Assembly (NCBI GenBank): GCA_003696675.1 | Contig: RFGH01000224.1 | Location: 62,001-126,000, forward strand | Reading direction: 5' to 3' | Length of the DNA stretch: 64,000 nt | From: Planctomycetota bacterium | GTDB lineage: Bacteria > Planctomycetota > Phycisphaerae > Phycisphaerales > UBA1924 | Shown here: piece by piece, positions 49,811-58,032 of the stretch | Numbering within the stretch: the stretch's first letter is position 1 | Layout: every line of letters begins with the position of its first letter | Notes under the pieces: model-generated | Seen by the model: only the letters and a program-made list of their open reading frames with translations | What the model was told of the DNA's origin: nothing | Database searches by the model: none | Position numbers and translations under genes: made by a program

Positions 49811-49832
49811 GCGTGGTCTGTGGGTGAGGCGT

Positions 49833-50294
49833 TTACCGCCCGCCGTCCTGCGCCACCACCAGTTCGTGGATCTCCGCCGGCGTCTGGGCCGCGTAGATCT
49901 TCTCGCGGAAGGACTCGTTGGACATCAGGCGGCTAACGCGGGCCAGGGCCTGGATGTGGTCGCTGGTCTTGTCAGGGGGGGATGCCAGCAGCACGACGAG
50001 GCGCACCGGCTGCTTGTCGATGGCCTCGAAGTCCAGCGGCTCGGCCGGCTTGCCGATCGCCATGGCGAGTTCGCCGATGCCCTCGCACTTGCCGTGGGGG
50101 ATCGCCAGCCCGTGCCCGATGCCGGTGGTGCGGGTCTGCTCGCGGCTCCAGACGGCGTCCTTGAGGGCCGCCCCGTCGCGGACCTTGCCCGCCGCCACGA
50201 GCACATCGACCAGCTCGTTGATCACGCCCTGCTTCTCCGCCGCCGTCAGCGGGGAACGCACGCAATCGACCGAAAGAATCTCGCTCAGCTGCAT
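49833..50294 (-). CDS. PTS IIA domain protein (fructose/nitrogen type)
   Basis: 153 residues from the ATG at 50294 with AGGA upstream; a longer frame to 50390 gives an unlikely N-terminus. 'MQLSEILSVDCVRSPLTAAE' and the phosphorylatable His in 'TGIGHGLAIPHGK' define the PtsN/FruA-IIA family, with 'VRLVVLLASPP' downstream. No sugar-specific IIB or IIC domain is present, so a regulatory PtsN-like role is more likely than transport. It lies 93 bases after rsmB on the same strand. Confidence 0.9.
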   Translation of the reverse strand: MQLSEILSVDCVRSPLTAAEKQGVINELVDVLVAAGKVRDGAALKDAVWSREQTRTTGIGHGLAIPHGKCEGIGELAMAIGKPAEPLDFEAIDKQPVRLVVLLASPPDKTSDHIQALARVSRLMSNESFREKIYAAQTPAEIHELVVAQDGGR

Positions 50295-50386
50295 CGCACC
50301 GTCCTGATCCAGGCGACCTCGCGGTTCCCTCACCAACTCCGGCGACCGGGGCGGCAATGCTACGCCCTCCCATTGAGCGGCACGGC

Positions 50387-51739
50387 TCATCCCGCCGGGA
50401 TCCGCATCTCCGCCGCGTAGGAGCCGTCGCGGTACCCGGACGGGTCGTCTCCCGGCCCGCCCACGGGCAGCACCGCCCGCTCCCTTTCAACCGTCAGCCG
50501 CAGCGACTCTTGCGCCCACGCGGCCTGATCGGCGTTCTCCTCAGGCTCCAGGCTGCAGGTCGAGTAGATCACCCGCCCGCCGGGGCGGACCATGCGGGCG
50601 GCGTTGGACAGGATGTCCCGCTGGGTCTCGATCAGGCGGGCCATGGCCGCGGAGCGGACGCGGTAGCGGGCCTCCGTGCGTCTTGGCAGCACGCCGGAGT
50701 TCGAGCAGGGCACATCGGTGAGCACCAGATCGGCCCACGCCTGCCCGCGGCCGACCGCCTCGTCCGCGTGCAGCACCACGACCCGCGACTCGCCCGCGAA
50801 CACCCCCCGCAGGGCGATCAGGCGGTCGGCATCGACCTCGCACGCCACGATCCGGGACTCGGGGAACTTGGCGAGCAGCTGGCGGGTCTTGGTCCCGCGT
50901 CCGGCGCACAGATCCACGATGACCCGCTCGCCCTCTGGATGAAGCCCGCCGACGACTTCCGACGCGGCCGCGTCCTGCACGCTCATGCCGGGGTGCTCCC
51001 GCAGCGTCTCGCCGAGCCGATCCCGCGGGCCGAGGTACACCGCGTGTCCGGCGCTGGCGTGCGGGGCGAAGCGTTCGTCGCCCGAAATGTCCGCCGGGCC
51101 GAGCCGGCAAACGGTGGGGGGGTGGACGAGCGTGTGCAGGCAGAGTTCGCGGAGATCCGCCCCGAGCCTCGCCCACGACTTGACCAACCCCCGAGGCAGC
51201 GAGCAGGCGATGCCGATCCGGGATTCCTCGTCCTCCGGCAGGCGCTTGCCGATCAGCGCCAGCGCCCCGCCGTCCGAGAGCGGGATCGAGCCGGTGCCGC
51301 CGTCCCATGCGTCCAGGCGTTCGCCCCGCAGCCCGGCGACCTTGCGGAGGATGGCGTTGACCATGCCCCCGGCCTTGGGTCGGATGCGCCGCTTGGCCCA
51401 TTCGACGGTCTCGTCGATGGCCGCGTGGTCGGGGATGCGGTCCATGAGCAGCAACTGGGCGGCCCCACAGGCGAGGGCGGCCTGCATCTTCGGTTCGAGC
51501 GTGCGGATGTCCCGCCCGCCGGCCTTGCCGATCAGGTAGCCGAGCGTGATCCAGCGTCGGAGTGTCGCGTCGATCAAGGCGTGGGCTAAGGCCGCGTCGC
51601 GTGGGTCCATGCCGTCGGTGCGGGGTTCGATCGGCACGAGGTCGGGCATCCGCTCGGCGTGCGTCGCGAGCACCCGCATCGCGGCGTCGCGTGCGTCCAT
51701 GGTTCTGATCGTGTCCGTTCTGCCGCCGTCTCGGGCCAT
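50387..51739 (-). CDS. rsmB: 16S rRNA (cytosine-5) methyltransferase, RsmB/NOL1/NOP2/Sun family
   Basis: 450 residues. The N-terminal ~150 residues are a NusB-like RNA-binding domain ('AHALIDATLRRWITLGYLIG', 'AAQLLLMDRIPDHAAIDETV'). The SAM domain has 'VVGGLHPEGERVIVDLCAGR', the catalytic Cys in 'TDVPCSNSGVLPRR' and the helper Cys in 'IYSTCSLEPEENADQ'. RsmB methylates C967 of 16S rRNA. The linker between the domains is not obviously odd. A TACCCT -10 lies 5 bases before the ATG, within an element shared with the divergent kinase gene. Confidence 0.9.
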   Translation of the reverse strand: MARDGGRTDTIRTMDARDAAMRVLATHAERMPDLVPIEPRTDGMDPRDAALAHALIDATLRRWITLGYLIGKAGGRDIRTLEPKMQAALACGAAQLLLMDRIPDHAAIDETVEWAKRRIRPKAGGMVNAILRKVAGLRGERLDAWDGGTGSIPLSDGGALALIGKRLPEDEESRIGIACSLPRGLVKSWARLGADLRELCLHTLVHPPTVCRLGPADISGDERFAPHASAGHAVYLGPRDRLGETLREHPGMSVQDAAASEVVGGLHPEGERVIVDLCAGRGTKTRQLLAKFPESRIVACEVDADRLIALRGVFAGESRVVVLHADEAVGRGQAWADLVLTDVPCSNSGVLPRRTEARYRVRSAAMARLIETQRDILSNAARMVRPGGRVIYSTCSLEPEENADQAAWAQESLRLTVERERAVLPVGGPGDDPSGYRDGSYAAEMRIPAG

Positions 51740-51743
51740 CCCC

Positions 51744-51750
51744 TAGGGTA
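51744..51750. promoter_or_regulatory. symmetric TANNNTA -10 between rsmB and histidine kinase
   Basis: TAGGGTA reads TAGGGT on the plus strand (24 bases before the kinase ATG at 51773) and TACCCT on the minus strand (5 bases before the rsmB ATG). It may drive both genes. Confidence 0.5.
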
Positions 51751-51772
51751 GGTGACTCCGCGTGACGCCCCC

Positions 51773-53341
51773 ATGCCCGACGCACCCCGCGAGCCCGAAC
51801 TGTTGCCTGCGTCCGCCCCGACGGGCGTGCGTCCCCGCGGCATCCTCGCCGGGCTGCGGATCCGCAAGAAGCTCATCGTTCTCCACACATCATTCTCGCT
51901 GACTCTGGCGATCCTGCTGCTCCTGGCGTTGCGTCCGGCGCTGTCCAAGGTCATCACGCAGGGCGAGCAGGCCCAGGCGGCTCTGGCCATCGCGGCGATC
52001 CGGCAGGCGGACGCGGGATTTCCCCCGGCAAGGGTCGATCACCCGCCCGACGGGCGGCTGGTCTTCAGGGTCGCTCCGCCGGAGCAGCTCGGACTCACGC
52101 CGGCCCAGGTCGCGGTGCTGCGAGGTCCGGGCCAGCGGTTGAACCTGGTCGGGACCCGCGAGGGGGCCGGGGTGGCCGAGATGCTGCCGGACGGATCGGC
52201 GGTGCTGGCCCGGGCGAGGAACTCCGCCGCCCGGTCCGCCGTGAATCTGGTCTACGCACTGCTGATCGTCTCCCTGCTCGCCGGGTACGCGTTCGTGGCG
52301 TTGGCGTTGGAGGTGCTTGTGCTCCCCCGGCATGTCTACGGCCCGATCGGGGCGATGCTGGATGCCGACGACGCGGTCCGGCGTGGTGACCGGCACGCGG
52401 AGTTGGTGCCCGAATCGCTGATTCCCGCCGACGAGCTGGGAGAGATCATGCGGTCGAGGAACCAGTCGATCACCGCCCTGCGGGCCAGCGAGCGGCAGCT
52501 CGCCAGCGCCCTGACCCGGCTGGAGGATTCGGCGGCGGACCTTCGGAAAAAGAACCACCTGCTCGAGACCGCCCGCCGGAACCTGGAGGGGGCGGACCGG
52601 CTCGCGTCGCTCGGCATGATGTCCGCGGGCATCGCGCACGAGCTCAACACGCCTCTGGCGGTCGTCAAGGGTCTGGTGGACAAGCTGGCGGAGGGCCAGG
52701 ACCTGTCCGCGACGGAGCGTGCGCTGCTGGCCCGCGTGGTCCGTCGGCTGGAGAAGCTTTCCGAAGGCTTGCTCGACTTTGCCCGCGTGCGTCCGCCGCG
52801 TCTGGAGACCGCCGCGCTGCGTGCGGTCGTGGAGGACGCCTGGACCCTGATCCGCCTGGACCGGACGCTGGTGTCGCCCACCACCAAGCCAGAGTTCGTC
52901 AACCGTGTGCCCGAGTCCCTGACGCTCCGCTGCGACGCCGACCGGCTCGTGCAGGTGTTCGTCAACCTCGTCCGCAACGCGATGGGGGTGATGCGGGACG
53001 CGGGGGTGAGCCCCGCCCGGGTCGTCGTCACCGCCCAGACGATGGTGCGGGAGGGCGAGGATTGGATCGCGGTCTCGGTGTCCGACGCCGGCCCGGGCAT
53101 CCCGCCGGAGGTGATCGAGCGTCTGTTCGAACCGTTCTATTCCACCCGGCTCGACGCGGAGGGAACCGGGTTGGGGCTGGCCGTTTCGCAGGGCATCGTC
53201 CGCGAGCACGGGGGCGTTCTGATCGCCCGCAACGCGACGGAAGAGGACCTCGGGCGTGATCCGAGCGTCGCCGGCGCCGTCTTCGAGATCCTGCTGCCCA
53301 AGGACCCCGCCGGGCTCTTCGGCCCGACCGAGGACGCGTGA
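51773..53341 (+). CDS. membrane sensor histidine kinase
   Basis: 522 residues from the ATG at 51773; a GTG at 51752 is possible but sits 2 bases after the -10. Membrane segments near residues 34-55 and 159-181 enclose a ~100-residue periplasmic sensor of no known family. A HAMP-like linker and coiled coil (~200-275) follow. The dimerisation box is 'MSAGIAHELNTPLAVVKGLV' with His289. The ATPase domain has 'QVFVNLVRNAMGVM', 'VSDAGPGIPPEVIERLFEPF' and 'GTGLGLAVSQGIVREHGG'. The response regulator gene follows after 21 bases. Confidence 0.92.
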   Translation: MPDAPREPELLPASAPTGVRPRGILAGLRIRKKLIVLHTSFSLTLAILLLLALRPALSKVITQGEQAQAALAIAAIRQADAGFPPARVDHPPDGRLVFRVAPPEQLGLTPAQVAVLRGPGQRLNLVGTREGAGVAEMLPDGSAVLARARNSAARSAVNLVYALLIVSLLAGYAFVALALEVLVLPRHVYGPIGAMLDADDAVRRGDRHAELVPESLIPADELGEIMRSRNQSITALRASERQLASALTRLEDSAADLRKKNHLLETARRNLEGADRLASLGMMSAGIAHELNTPLAVVKGLVDKLAEGQDLSATERALLARVVRRLEKLSEGLLDFARVRPPRLETAALRAVVEDAWTLIRLDRTLVSPTTKPEFVNRVPESLTLRCDADRLVQVFVNLVRNAMGVMRDAGVSPARVVVTAQTMVREGEDWIAVSVSDAGPGIPPEVIERLFEPFYSTRLDAEGTGLGLAVSQGIVREHGGVLIARNATEEDLGRDPSVAGAVFEILLPKDPAGLFGPTEDA

Positions 53342-53346
53342 TCGTG

Positions 53347-53352
53347 TAGACT
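53347..53352 (+). promoter_or_regulatory. candidate -10 (TAGACT), near-leaderless regulator gene
   Basis: TAGACT is 10 bases before the ATG at 53363 and begins 6 bases after the kinase stop. Confidence 0.4.
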
Positions 53353-53362
53353 TCGCGCACGC

Positions 53363-53989
53363 ATGGCTGACGACATCACCACCGAGATCCCGTCGCTGCA
53401 CATCGTCACGCTCGATGACGACCCGGACTTCCGCGAGTTCATCGAGGGTGTGCTGCGGAGCGAGGGCCACGATGTCCGGGCCGTCGGCACCCCCGACGCG
53501 CTCTATCACGCCGTCGAGCAGGCCATGCCCGATGTGGTGCTGCTGGACATCAAGATGGGCCAGCATTCCGGCGACGAGGTGCTGGGCGAGCTCCGCCGCC
53601 GGTGGCCGAAGCTCTGCGTCGTCATCGTGACCGGCTATCCATCGCTGGACTCGATGCGGCAGACCTTCAAGCAGGATGTTTTCGATTACATCACCAAGCC
53701 GTTCCGAACCGAGGACATCCGACGCGTCCTCTCACAGGCCGCGGAGGAGCTGGGGCTTGGCCAGCGCCCGCAGGACCGGTTGCGGAGCGAACTGGGGCGG
53801 CAGATCCGGCTGGCCCGCACCGAGCGGGGCTGGACCCTCAGGGAACTCTCGACGGCGTCGGGCGTATCCGTCTCGCAGCTGTCGTCGATCGAACGGGGCA
53901 CGCACCTGCCCAGTCTGGAGTCTTTGGTGGTCATCGCCTCGGCGTTGCAGCAATCCCCCAGTTCGTGGCTCTCGGCCGCAGGATTCTGA
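53363..53989 (+). CDS. response regulator with XRE-type HTH output domain
   Basis: 208 residues. Residues ~12-125 are a receiver: acidic pair Asp18-Asp20, phospho-acceptor Asp62 ('VVLLDIKMG'), Thr90 and Lys112 ('ITKPF'). Residues ~145-200 are a Cro/C1-type HTH ('LGRQIRLARTERGWTLRELS', 'GVSVSQLSSIERGTHLPSLE'). Receivers usually carry OmpR, NarL or Fis-type output, so this pairing is uncommon. It is the natural partner of the histidine kinase upstream and probably binds DNA, possibly as a dimer triggered by phosphorylation. Confidence 0.9.
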   Translation: MADDITTEIPSLHIVTLDDDPDFREFIEGVLRSEGHDVRAVGTPDALYHAVEQAMPDVVLLDIKMGQHSGDEVLGELRRRWPKLCVVIVTGYPSLDSMRQTFKQDVFDYITKPFRTEDIRRVLSQAAEELGLGQRPQDRLRSELGRQIRLARTERGWTLRELSTASGVSVSQLSSIERGTHLPSLESLVVIASALQQSPSSWLSAAGF

Positions 53990-54012
53990 ACGACCGGACT
54001 CCCGCCAGCTCC

Positions 54013-54018
54013 TACGCT
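54013..54018 (+). promoter_or_regulatory. candidate -10 (TACGCT), leaderless lpxB
   Basis: TACGCT is exactly 7 bases before the GTG at 54026. Confidence 0.5.
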
Positions 54019-54025
54019 TGTCGGC

Positions 54026-55228
54026 GTGCCGGATGCCAAGCCCATCATCCTGTTCACCGCGTTCGAGCCGTCCGGCGATGATCACGCCTCGGCGGTGATC
54101 GCGGCGCTCAAACGCGACCACCCAGATGCTGACATCCGGGCGTGGGGCGGGCCACGGATGCGGGACGCCGGGGCCGAGATCATCGCCCGCACCGGCGACG
54201 ACGCCGTCATGGGCATGCCCGGGCTGGCCAAGATCCGCGAGCACAAGCGGATCAACGCCGACATCGCCAGGTGGGTCGAGCAGCACCGCCCGACGGTCCA
54301 TGTGCCGGTCGATTCGCCTGCGGCCAACTTTCCCGTGTGCGCCATCACGAAGCGCGCTGGGGCCAAGGTTGTCCACCTCGTCGCCCCCCAGTTGTGGGCG
54401 TGGGGTCCGTGGCGAATCAAGAAGCTCCGCCGGCTCACCGACCATGTGCTCTGCCTGCTTCCCTTCGAAGAGAAGTGGTTCCGCGATCGCGGCGTACCCG
54501 CGACCTTCATCGGGCACCCGCTCTTCGATCACGCGCCGGACACGGAGACGCTCGACGCGGCGATCGCCGATTGGCCCGACGGACACCCCAAGATCGCATT
54601 GATGCCCGGTTCGCGTCCCGGCGAGATGCGGGCCAACTTCGCCCTGCTGCTCAACGCCTACAACCGTCTCGCCCGCGAACACCCCGGGATGCGCGGCATC
54701 GTCGCCGCCACGAAAGACGAGGTTGTCCCGGTTCTGCGTCGGCTGGCCAAGGACGCCAACACGGAATGGCCCGAGTCGCTCGAAGTCCGCTGCGGGGCGA
54801 CGGACGCGGTTGTCCGGTGGTGCGACTTGGCATTGGTGGTTTCGGGCACCGTGACGCTGCAAATCGCGCGCCAGCGACGCCCGATGGTCATCGTGTACAA
54901 GTCTTCCCGTCTGCTCTGGGCGTTGATCGCCCGTTGGATCATCCGCACCCCGTTCTTCACGCTGCCCAACCTGGTCGCGGGGCGTGAGATCGTGCCCGAG
55001 CTGGTCCCGCACTTCACGGGCGCCGATCCAGTCGCCGACCGGGCGGTCGCGTTGCTCGAGAGCCCCGATGCCGCGGAAGCGCAGCGTCGGGATCTCGCCG
55101 AGATCGCGTCCCGCTTCGAGGGGCACCACGCCGCCGATGAAGCCGCCGCGGCCATCGCGCGATTCGCCGGGCTCGGACCGAGCACCCCTGCGGCCACGGG
55201 CGAGAGCCGCGTCGCGTACCAAGTCTGA
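54026..55228 (+). CDS. lpxB: lipid-A-disaccharide synthase
   Basis: 400 residues from a GTG at 54026. 'ILFTAFEPSGDDHASAVIAA' is the N-terminal LpxB block (S/P-G-D). 'GDDAVMGMPGLAKIREHKRI', 'APQLWAWGPWRIKKLRRLTD', 'FEEKWFRDRGVPATFIGHPL', 'IALMPGSRPGEMR' and 'VVSGTVTLQIARQRRPMVIV' follow in order. It joins UDP-diacylglucosamine and lipid X, implying lipid A and an outer membrane. No other lpx gene is in the window. The ~20 terminal residues are low-complexity. Confidence 0.93.
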   Translation: MPDAKPIILFTAFEPSGDDHASAVIAALKRDHPDADIRAWGGPRMRDAGAEIIARTGDDAVMGMPGLAKIREHKRINADIARWVEQHRPTVHVPVDSPAANFPVCAITKRAGAKVVHLVAPQLWAWGPWRIKKLRRLTDHVLCLLPFEEKWFRDRGVPATFIGHPLFDHAPDTETLDAAIADWPDGHPKIALMPGSRPGEMRANFALLLNAYNRLAREHPGMRGIVAATKDEVVPVLRRLAKDANTEWPESLEVRCGATDAVVRWCDLALVVSGTVTLQIARQRRPMVIVYKSSRLLWALIARWIIRTPFFTLPNLVAGREIVPELVPHFTGADPVADRAVALLESPDAAEAQRRDLAEIASRFEGHHAADEAAAAIARFAGLGPSTPAATGESRVAYQV

Positions 55229-55229
55229 G

Positions 55230-55937
55230 TCAGCCGCTGACCCGGATCGGGAACAGCCCGATGCCGCACCAAGCGTTTCCAACCCGATCCTCGATCGGCA
55301 CACCGCCGATCTCGGGCGTGCCGACCGGCACCCCCTCATCGAGCAGCCGATGGGCGACCGCGTGCAGATCGTGGTTGGCGATGTCTTCGGAGCCGGCGAA
55401 CAGGATGAGCATCGCCCCGGCGGACCAGATCGAGGCGTCGGCCGCGAGCTTCACCGCGTCGCCCATCAGCCCGCGCACCATCTGTGATTCATACGCACGG
55501 TTCGAGACGGGCACCCCATCGACGAAGGCGTGCTGCGCCACGGACTTGATCTCGAGCCAGTAGGCATCGCTCGCCGCAACGCGTCCGACCGGCTCGGCGA
55601 TCGTGTCAGCCAGCTCCGCGAACAGTGTGCCTTCCGCCCGATTGAGCGCGGCCTGCTCCGTCGCCGGGTCCTCGAGCGTAAGCCCGGGCTCCGGGAGCAG
55701 CACCAGATCGCACCGGGCCCTTTTGGACCGTCGCACCCCCGCGGCGTGCTCGCCCGGATACACCGCCTCGCGAACCACGCCGAACCCCGCTTCGAGCAGC
55801 CCCCCGGCGAGGACCGGGTGGAGCCGCACCTCCTCAGCGGCATCCACCCCGTGGACGGCCTGCTCGTCGCGTAGCGCCTCGTCCAGCGAGCGAACCGCGT
55901 CACAACACGCCTGCACGATGGCAGAAACCGGCCACAT
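55230..55937 (-). CDS. unknown protein with possible PD-(D/E)XK nuclease-like motif
   Basis: 235 residues with no family I recognise with certainty. An acidic N-terminal helix is followed by 'RSKRARCDLVLLPEPG' and, after an insertion, 'ASDAYWLEIKSVAQHAF'. The D...ExK arrangement on adjacent strands resembles the metal site of PD-(D/E)XK nuclease folds. The C-terminal half ('AGAMLILFAGSEDIANHDLH') looks like a Rossmann-type strand-helix. It converges on lpxB with one base between stops and is divergent from the AGCS symporter. The nuclease idea is a hypothesis from motif reading only. Confidence 0.6.
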   Translation of the reverse strand: MWPVSAIVQACCDAVRSLDEALRDEQAVHGVDAAEEVRLHPVLAGGLLEAGFGVVREAVYPGEHAAGVRRSKRARCDLVLLPEPGLTLEDPATEQAALNRAEGTLFAELADTIAEPVGRVAASDAYWLEIKSVAQHAFVDGVPVSNRAYESQMVRGLMGDAVKLAADASIWSAGAMLILFAGSEDIANHDLHAVAHRLLDEGVPVGTPEIGGVPIEDRVGNAWCGIGLFPIRVSG

Positions 55938-55944
55938 CGGACCC

Positions 55945-55951
55945 TAGCCTA
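55945..55951. promoter_or_regulatory. symmetric TANNNTA -10 between unknown gene and symporter
   Basis: TAGCCTA gives TAGGCT on the minus strand, 8 bases before the ATG at 55937, and TAGCCT on the plus strand, ahead of a ~120-base leader to the symporter ATG at 56080. Confidence 0.5.
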
Positions 55952-56079
55952 ACCCAACACGGGCGTTCGTCCACGATTTGCATTCCGCGTCAGGATCGGC
56001 GAAGATCCCCCTGACCGCTTCTCACCGACGGCCCGGATATCGCACACCCGGGCCGGGACCGCAAGGAGATCCTCCCCTT

Positions 56080-57948
56080 ATGGACGCTATCAACGACATC
56101 GTCAACACCGTCAACAGCATCCTCTTTTCCAACTACACGGTCTACGCCCTGCTCGCGACCGGTGTGCTCTTTACCATCTGGTCCGGTTTCGGGCAGTACA
56201 AGGCGTTGACCCACGGCGTCGCCGTCGTCCGAGGCAAGTACGACGACAAGAACGATCCCGGGGCGATCAACCACTTCCAAGCACTCTCGGCCGCCCTCTC
56301 CGCCACGGTCGGTCTGGGCAACATCGCCGGTGTGGCGATCGCGGTGGCGCTCGGCGGGCCCGGTGCGATCTTCTGGATGTGGGTCATCGGCGTGCTCGGC
56401 ATGGCGATCAAGATGACCGAAGTCACGCAGTCGATGCTTTACCGCAACACCGACGACCCGGAGAACCCGCACGGCGGGCCGATGTTTGTCGTCAAGAAGG
56501 GCTTTGCCGAATGGGGTCTCGGACCGCTGGGCTCGATCATCGGCGGCGTGTTTGTCGTGACTCTGATCATCTCGGCGATCACGGGCGGCAACATGTTCCA
56601 GGCTTGGAATGTGGCCGATGTCACCAAGACCTACTTCGATGTCCCGCAGGTCGTCACCGGCGTGGTGCTCACAGTGGTGGTCGCCCTCGTCATCATCGGC
56701 GGCATCAAGCGGATCGGCGCGGTCGCCGGGCGCATTGTCCCGTTCATGTGCGTGATCTACATACTCGCCGCGGGCTATGTGCTGATCCTTCACATCGGCG
56801 AGGTGCCGGCCATGCTGGCGCTGATCGTCAAGAGCGGCTTGCCGCTCTGGCTCGGCGGTGAGAACGCCAGCCCGGAGGGCGCCTTCCTCGGCGGCACCTT
56901 CGCCTACGCCGCCATGTGGGGCGTCAAGCGGGCCTTGTTCTCCTCCGAAGCCGGCCAGGGTTCCAGCCCGATCGCCCACTCGGCCGCCAAGACGGACGAG
57001 CCCGTCCGCGAGGGCGTGGTCGCGGGACTCGAGCCGTTCGTGGACACCATCGTGGTCTGCACGCTGACCGCCCTGGTGATCCTCGCCTCGGGGGCGTACA
57101 ACCGCGAAGCAGAAGCCGTATTCCAGCCCGGCGAAGTCCAGATCGTCCAAGCCACGACGAGCGACGGAACCCCCATCGCGAACACCTGGACCCTCAAGAC
57201 CCCGCCACTGCCCGTCATGGAACCCGATGCCCGACGCATCCGCAAGGCCGGTGAAGGCCAGGCGGGGTGGCGCGAGGGCGAGACGATCTTCTTCATCGTC
57301 GCGGCCGATCAGAATAAAGACACCGGGCGTGACCTGCGCAAGATCACCGCCACCGTCTCCCGCGATGACGGCGATCACTGGATCGCGAACTGGAACACCC
57401 TCGAATCCCAGATGACCCCGCACTTCCGGGAGAACGACGATGGCTCGTTTAATCTCGGCGTGTACGGCGACTACTCCGGCGCCTCGATGACCGCGTACGC
57501 GTTTGACCGCACCCAGCCCGGCATGGGCAAGTGGCTGGTGACCGTTGCGGCCTGGCTGTTCGCGCTCTCGACCATGATCTCCTGGTCGTACTACGGCGAG
57601 CAGGGCGTCTACTACTTCTTCGGCTCCAAGCACGAAGGGGCGGCGAAGTCCGCGGTGATGATCTACAAGATCATCTACTCATTGCTCATCCTTCTGACCA
57701 CGGTTCTGGCCATGCCGATCTTCGGCGCAGACAAGCGGCCCATCATCGGCACCGACGCCGAGCTGGACATGTGGACCACGCTCGGTCTCGGCGTGATGCT
57801 CGTCGCCAACATCCCCATCATGCTCATCTTCGGCGCCAAGGCGATGAGAGCCTACAAGGACTACTTCCGCCGGATGAAGTCCGGGGAGGACCAACCGCAC
57901 GCCGCCCCGCCGATCACCGATGTGGTCGAAGGTAAGGACATCGAGTAG
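56080..57948 (+). CDS. alanine/glycine:cation symporter (AGCS) family with inserted domain
   Basis: 622 residues from the ATG at 56080 with AAGGAG upstream; usual members have ~450-550. The core is clear: 'SATVGLGNIAGVAIAVALGG', 'MWVIGVLGMAIKMTEV', 'AAMWGVKRALFSSEAGQGSS', 'STMISWSYYGEQGVYYFFG'. It would import alanine or glycine with Na+. Residues ~340-466 form a soluble insertion between two membrane segments, with beta-rich text ('IANTWTLKTPPLPVMEPDAR', 'VSRDDGDHWIANWNTLE'), which should face outside. A terminator follows at 57978. Confidence 0.92.
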   Translation: MDAINDIVNTVNSILFSNYTVYALLATGVLFTIWSGFGQYKALTHGVAVVRGKYDDKNDPGAINHFQALSAALSATVGLGNIAGVAIAVALGGPGAIFWMWVIGVLGMAIKMTEVTQSMLYRNTDDPENPHGGPMFVVKKGFAEWGLGPLGSIIGGVFVVTLIISAITGGNMFQAWNVADVTKTYFDVPQVVTGVVLTVVVALVIIGGIKRIGAVAGRIVPFMCVIYILAAGYVLILHIGEVPAMLALIVKSGLPLWLGGENASPEGAFLGGTFAYAAMWGVKRALFSSEAGQGSSPIAHSAAKTDEPVREGVVAGLEPFVDTIVVCTLTALVILASGAYNREAEAVFQPGEVQIVQATTSDGTPIANTWTLKTPPLPVMEPDARRIRKAGEGQAGWREGETIFFIVAADQNKDTGRDLRKITATVSRDDGDHWIANWNTLESQMTPHFRENDDGSFNLGVYGDYSGASMTAYAFDRTQPGMGKWLVTVAAWLFALSTMISWSYYGEQGVYYFFGSKHEGAAKSAVMIYKIIYSLLILLTTVLAMPIFGADKRPIIGTDAELDMWTTLGLGVMLVANIPIMLIFGAKAMRAYKDYFRRMKSGEDQPHAAPPITDVVEGKDIE

Positions 57949-57977
57949 TCCGCCCTCCCTGAGCACGAACCCCCCAT

Positions 57978-58009
57978 GCACGCCCGCCGTCCGCGGGCGT
58001 GCTTTCTTG
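57978..58009 (+). terminator. Rho-independent terminator
   Basis: A perfect 10-bp stem (57978-57987 with 57993-58002) closes a 5-base loop and is followed by TTTCTTG. It ends the symporter transcript just before the ABC-F promoter. Confidence 0.85.
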
Positions 58010-58018
58010 TCCGCCTCC

Positions 58019-58024
58019 TACGAT
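58019..58024 (+). promoter_or_regulatory. candidate -10 (TACGAT), leaderless ABC-F gene
   Basis: TACGAT is 8 bases before the ATG at 58033, immediately after the terminator. Confidence 0.55.
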
Positions 58025-58032
58025 CCCGGCCC

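Larger units (their letters stand above)
49521..49832. repeat. intergenic hairpin array between convergent genes
   Basis: This 312-base stretch has no credible gene. Perfect 22-bp hairpins with 7-base loops lie at 49533-49583 and 49760-49810, and the two share most of their sequence (GGTGGTCCCC core). Between them are a 9-bp G/C hairpin (49658-49666 with 49678-49686) and an imperfect hairpin (about 49685-49727). The rest is pyrimidine-rich. The overall layout resembles a REP/MITE-like palindromic repeat doublet and could also end transcription from both sides. Confidence 0.75.

Noticed and set aside
49575-50420. 281-residue plus-strand frame over the hairpin spacer and PTS gene
   Set aside because: The first part is translated repeat and the rest is antisense to a clear PTS IIA gene.
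55990-57633. 547-residue minus-strand frame opposite the AGCS symporter
   Set aside because: His/Asp/Gly-rich antisense text; the plus strand carries clear AGCS motifs.
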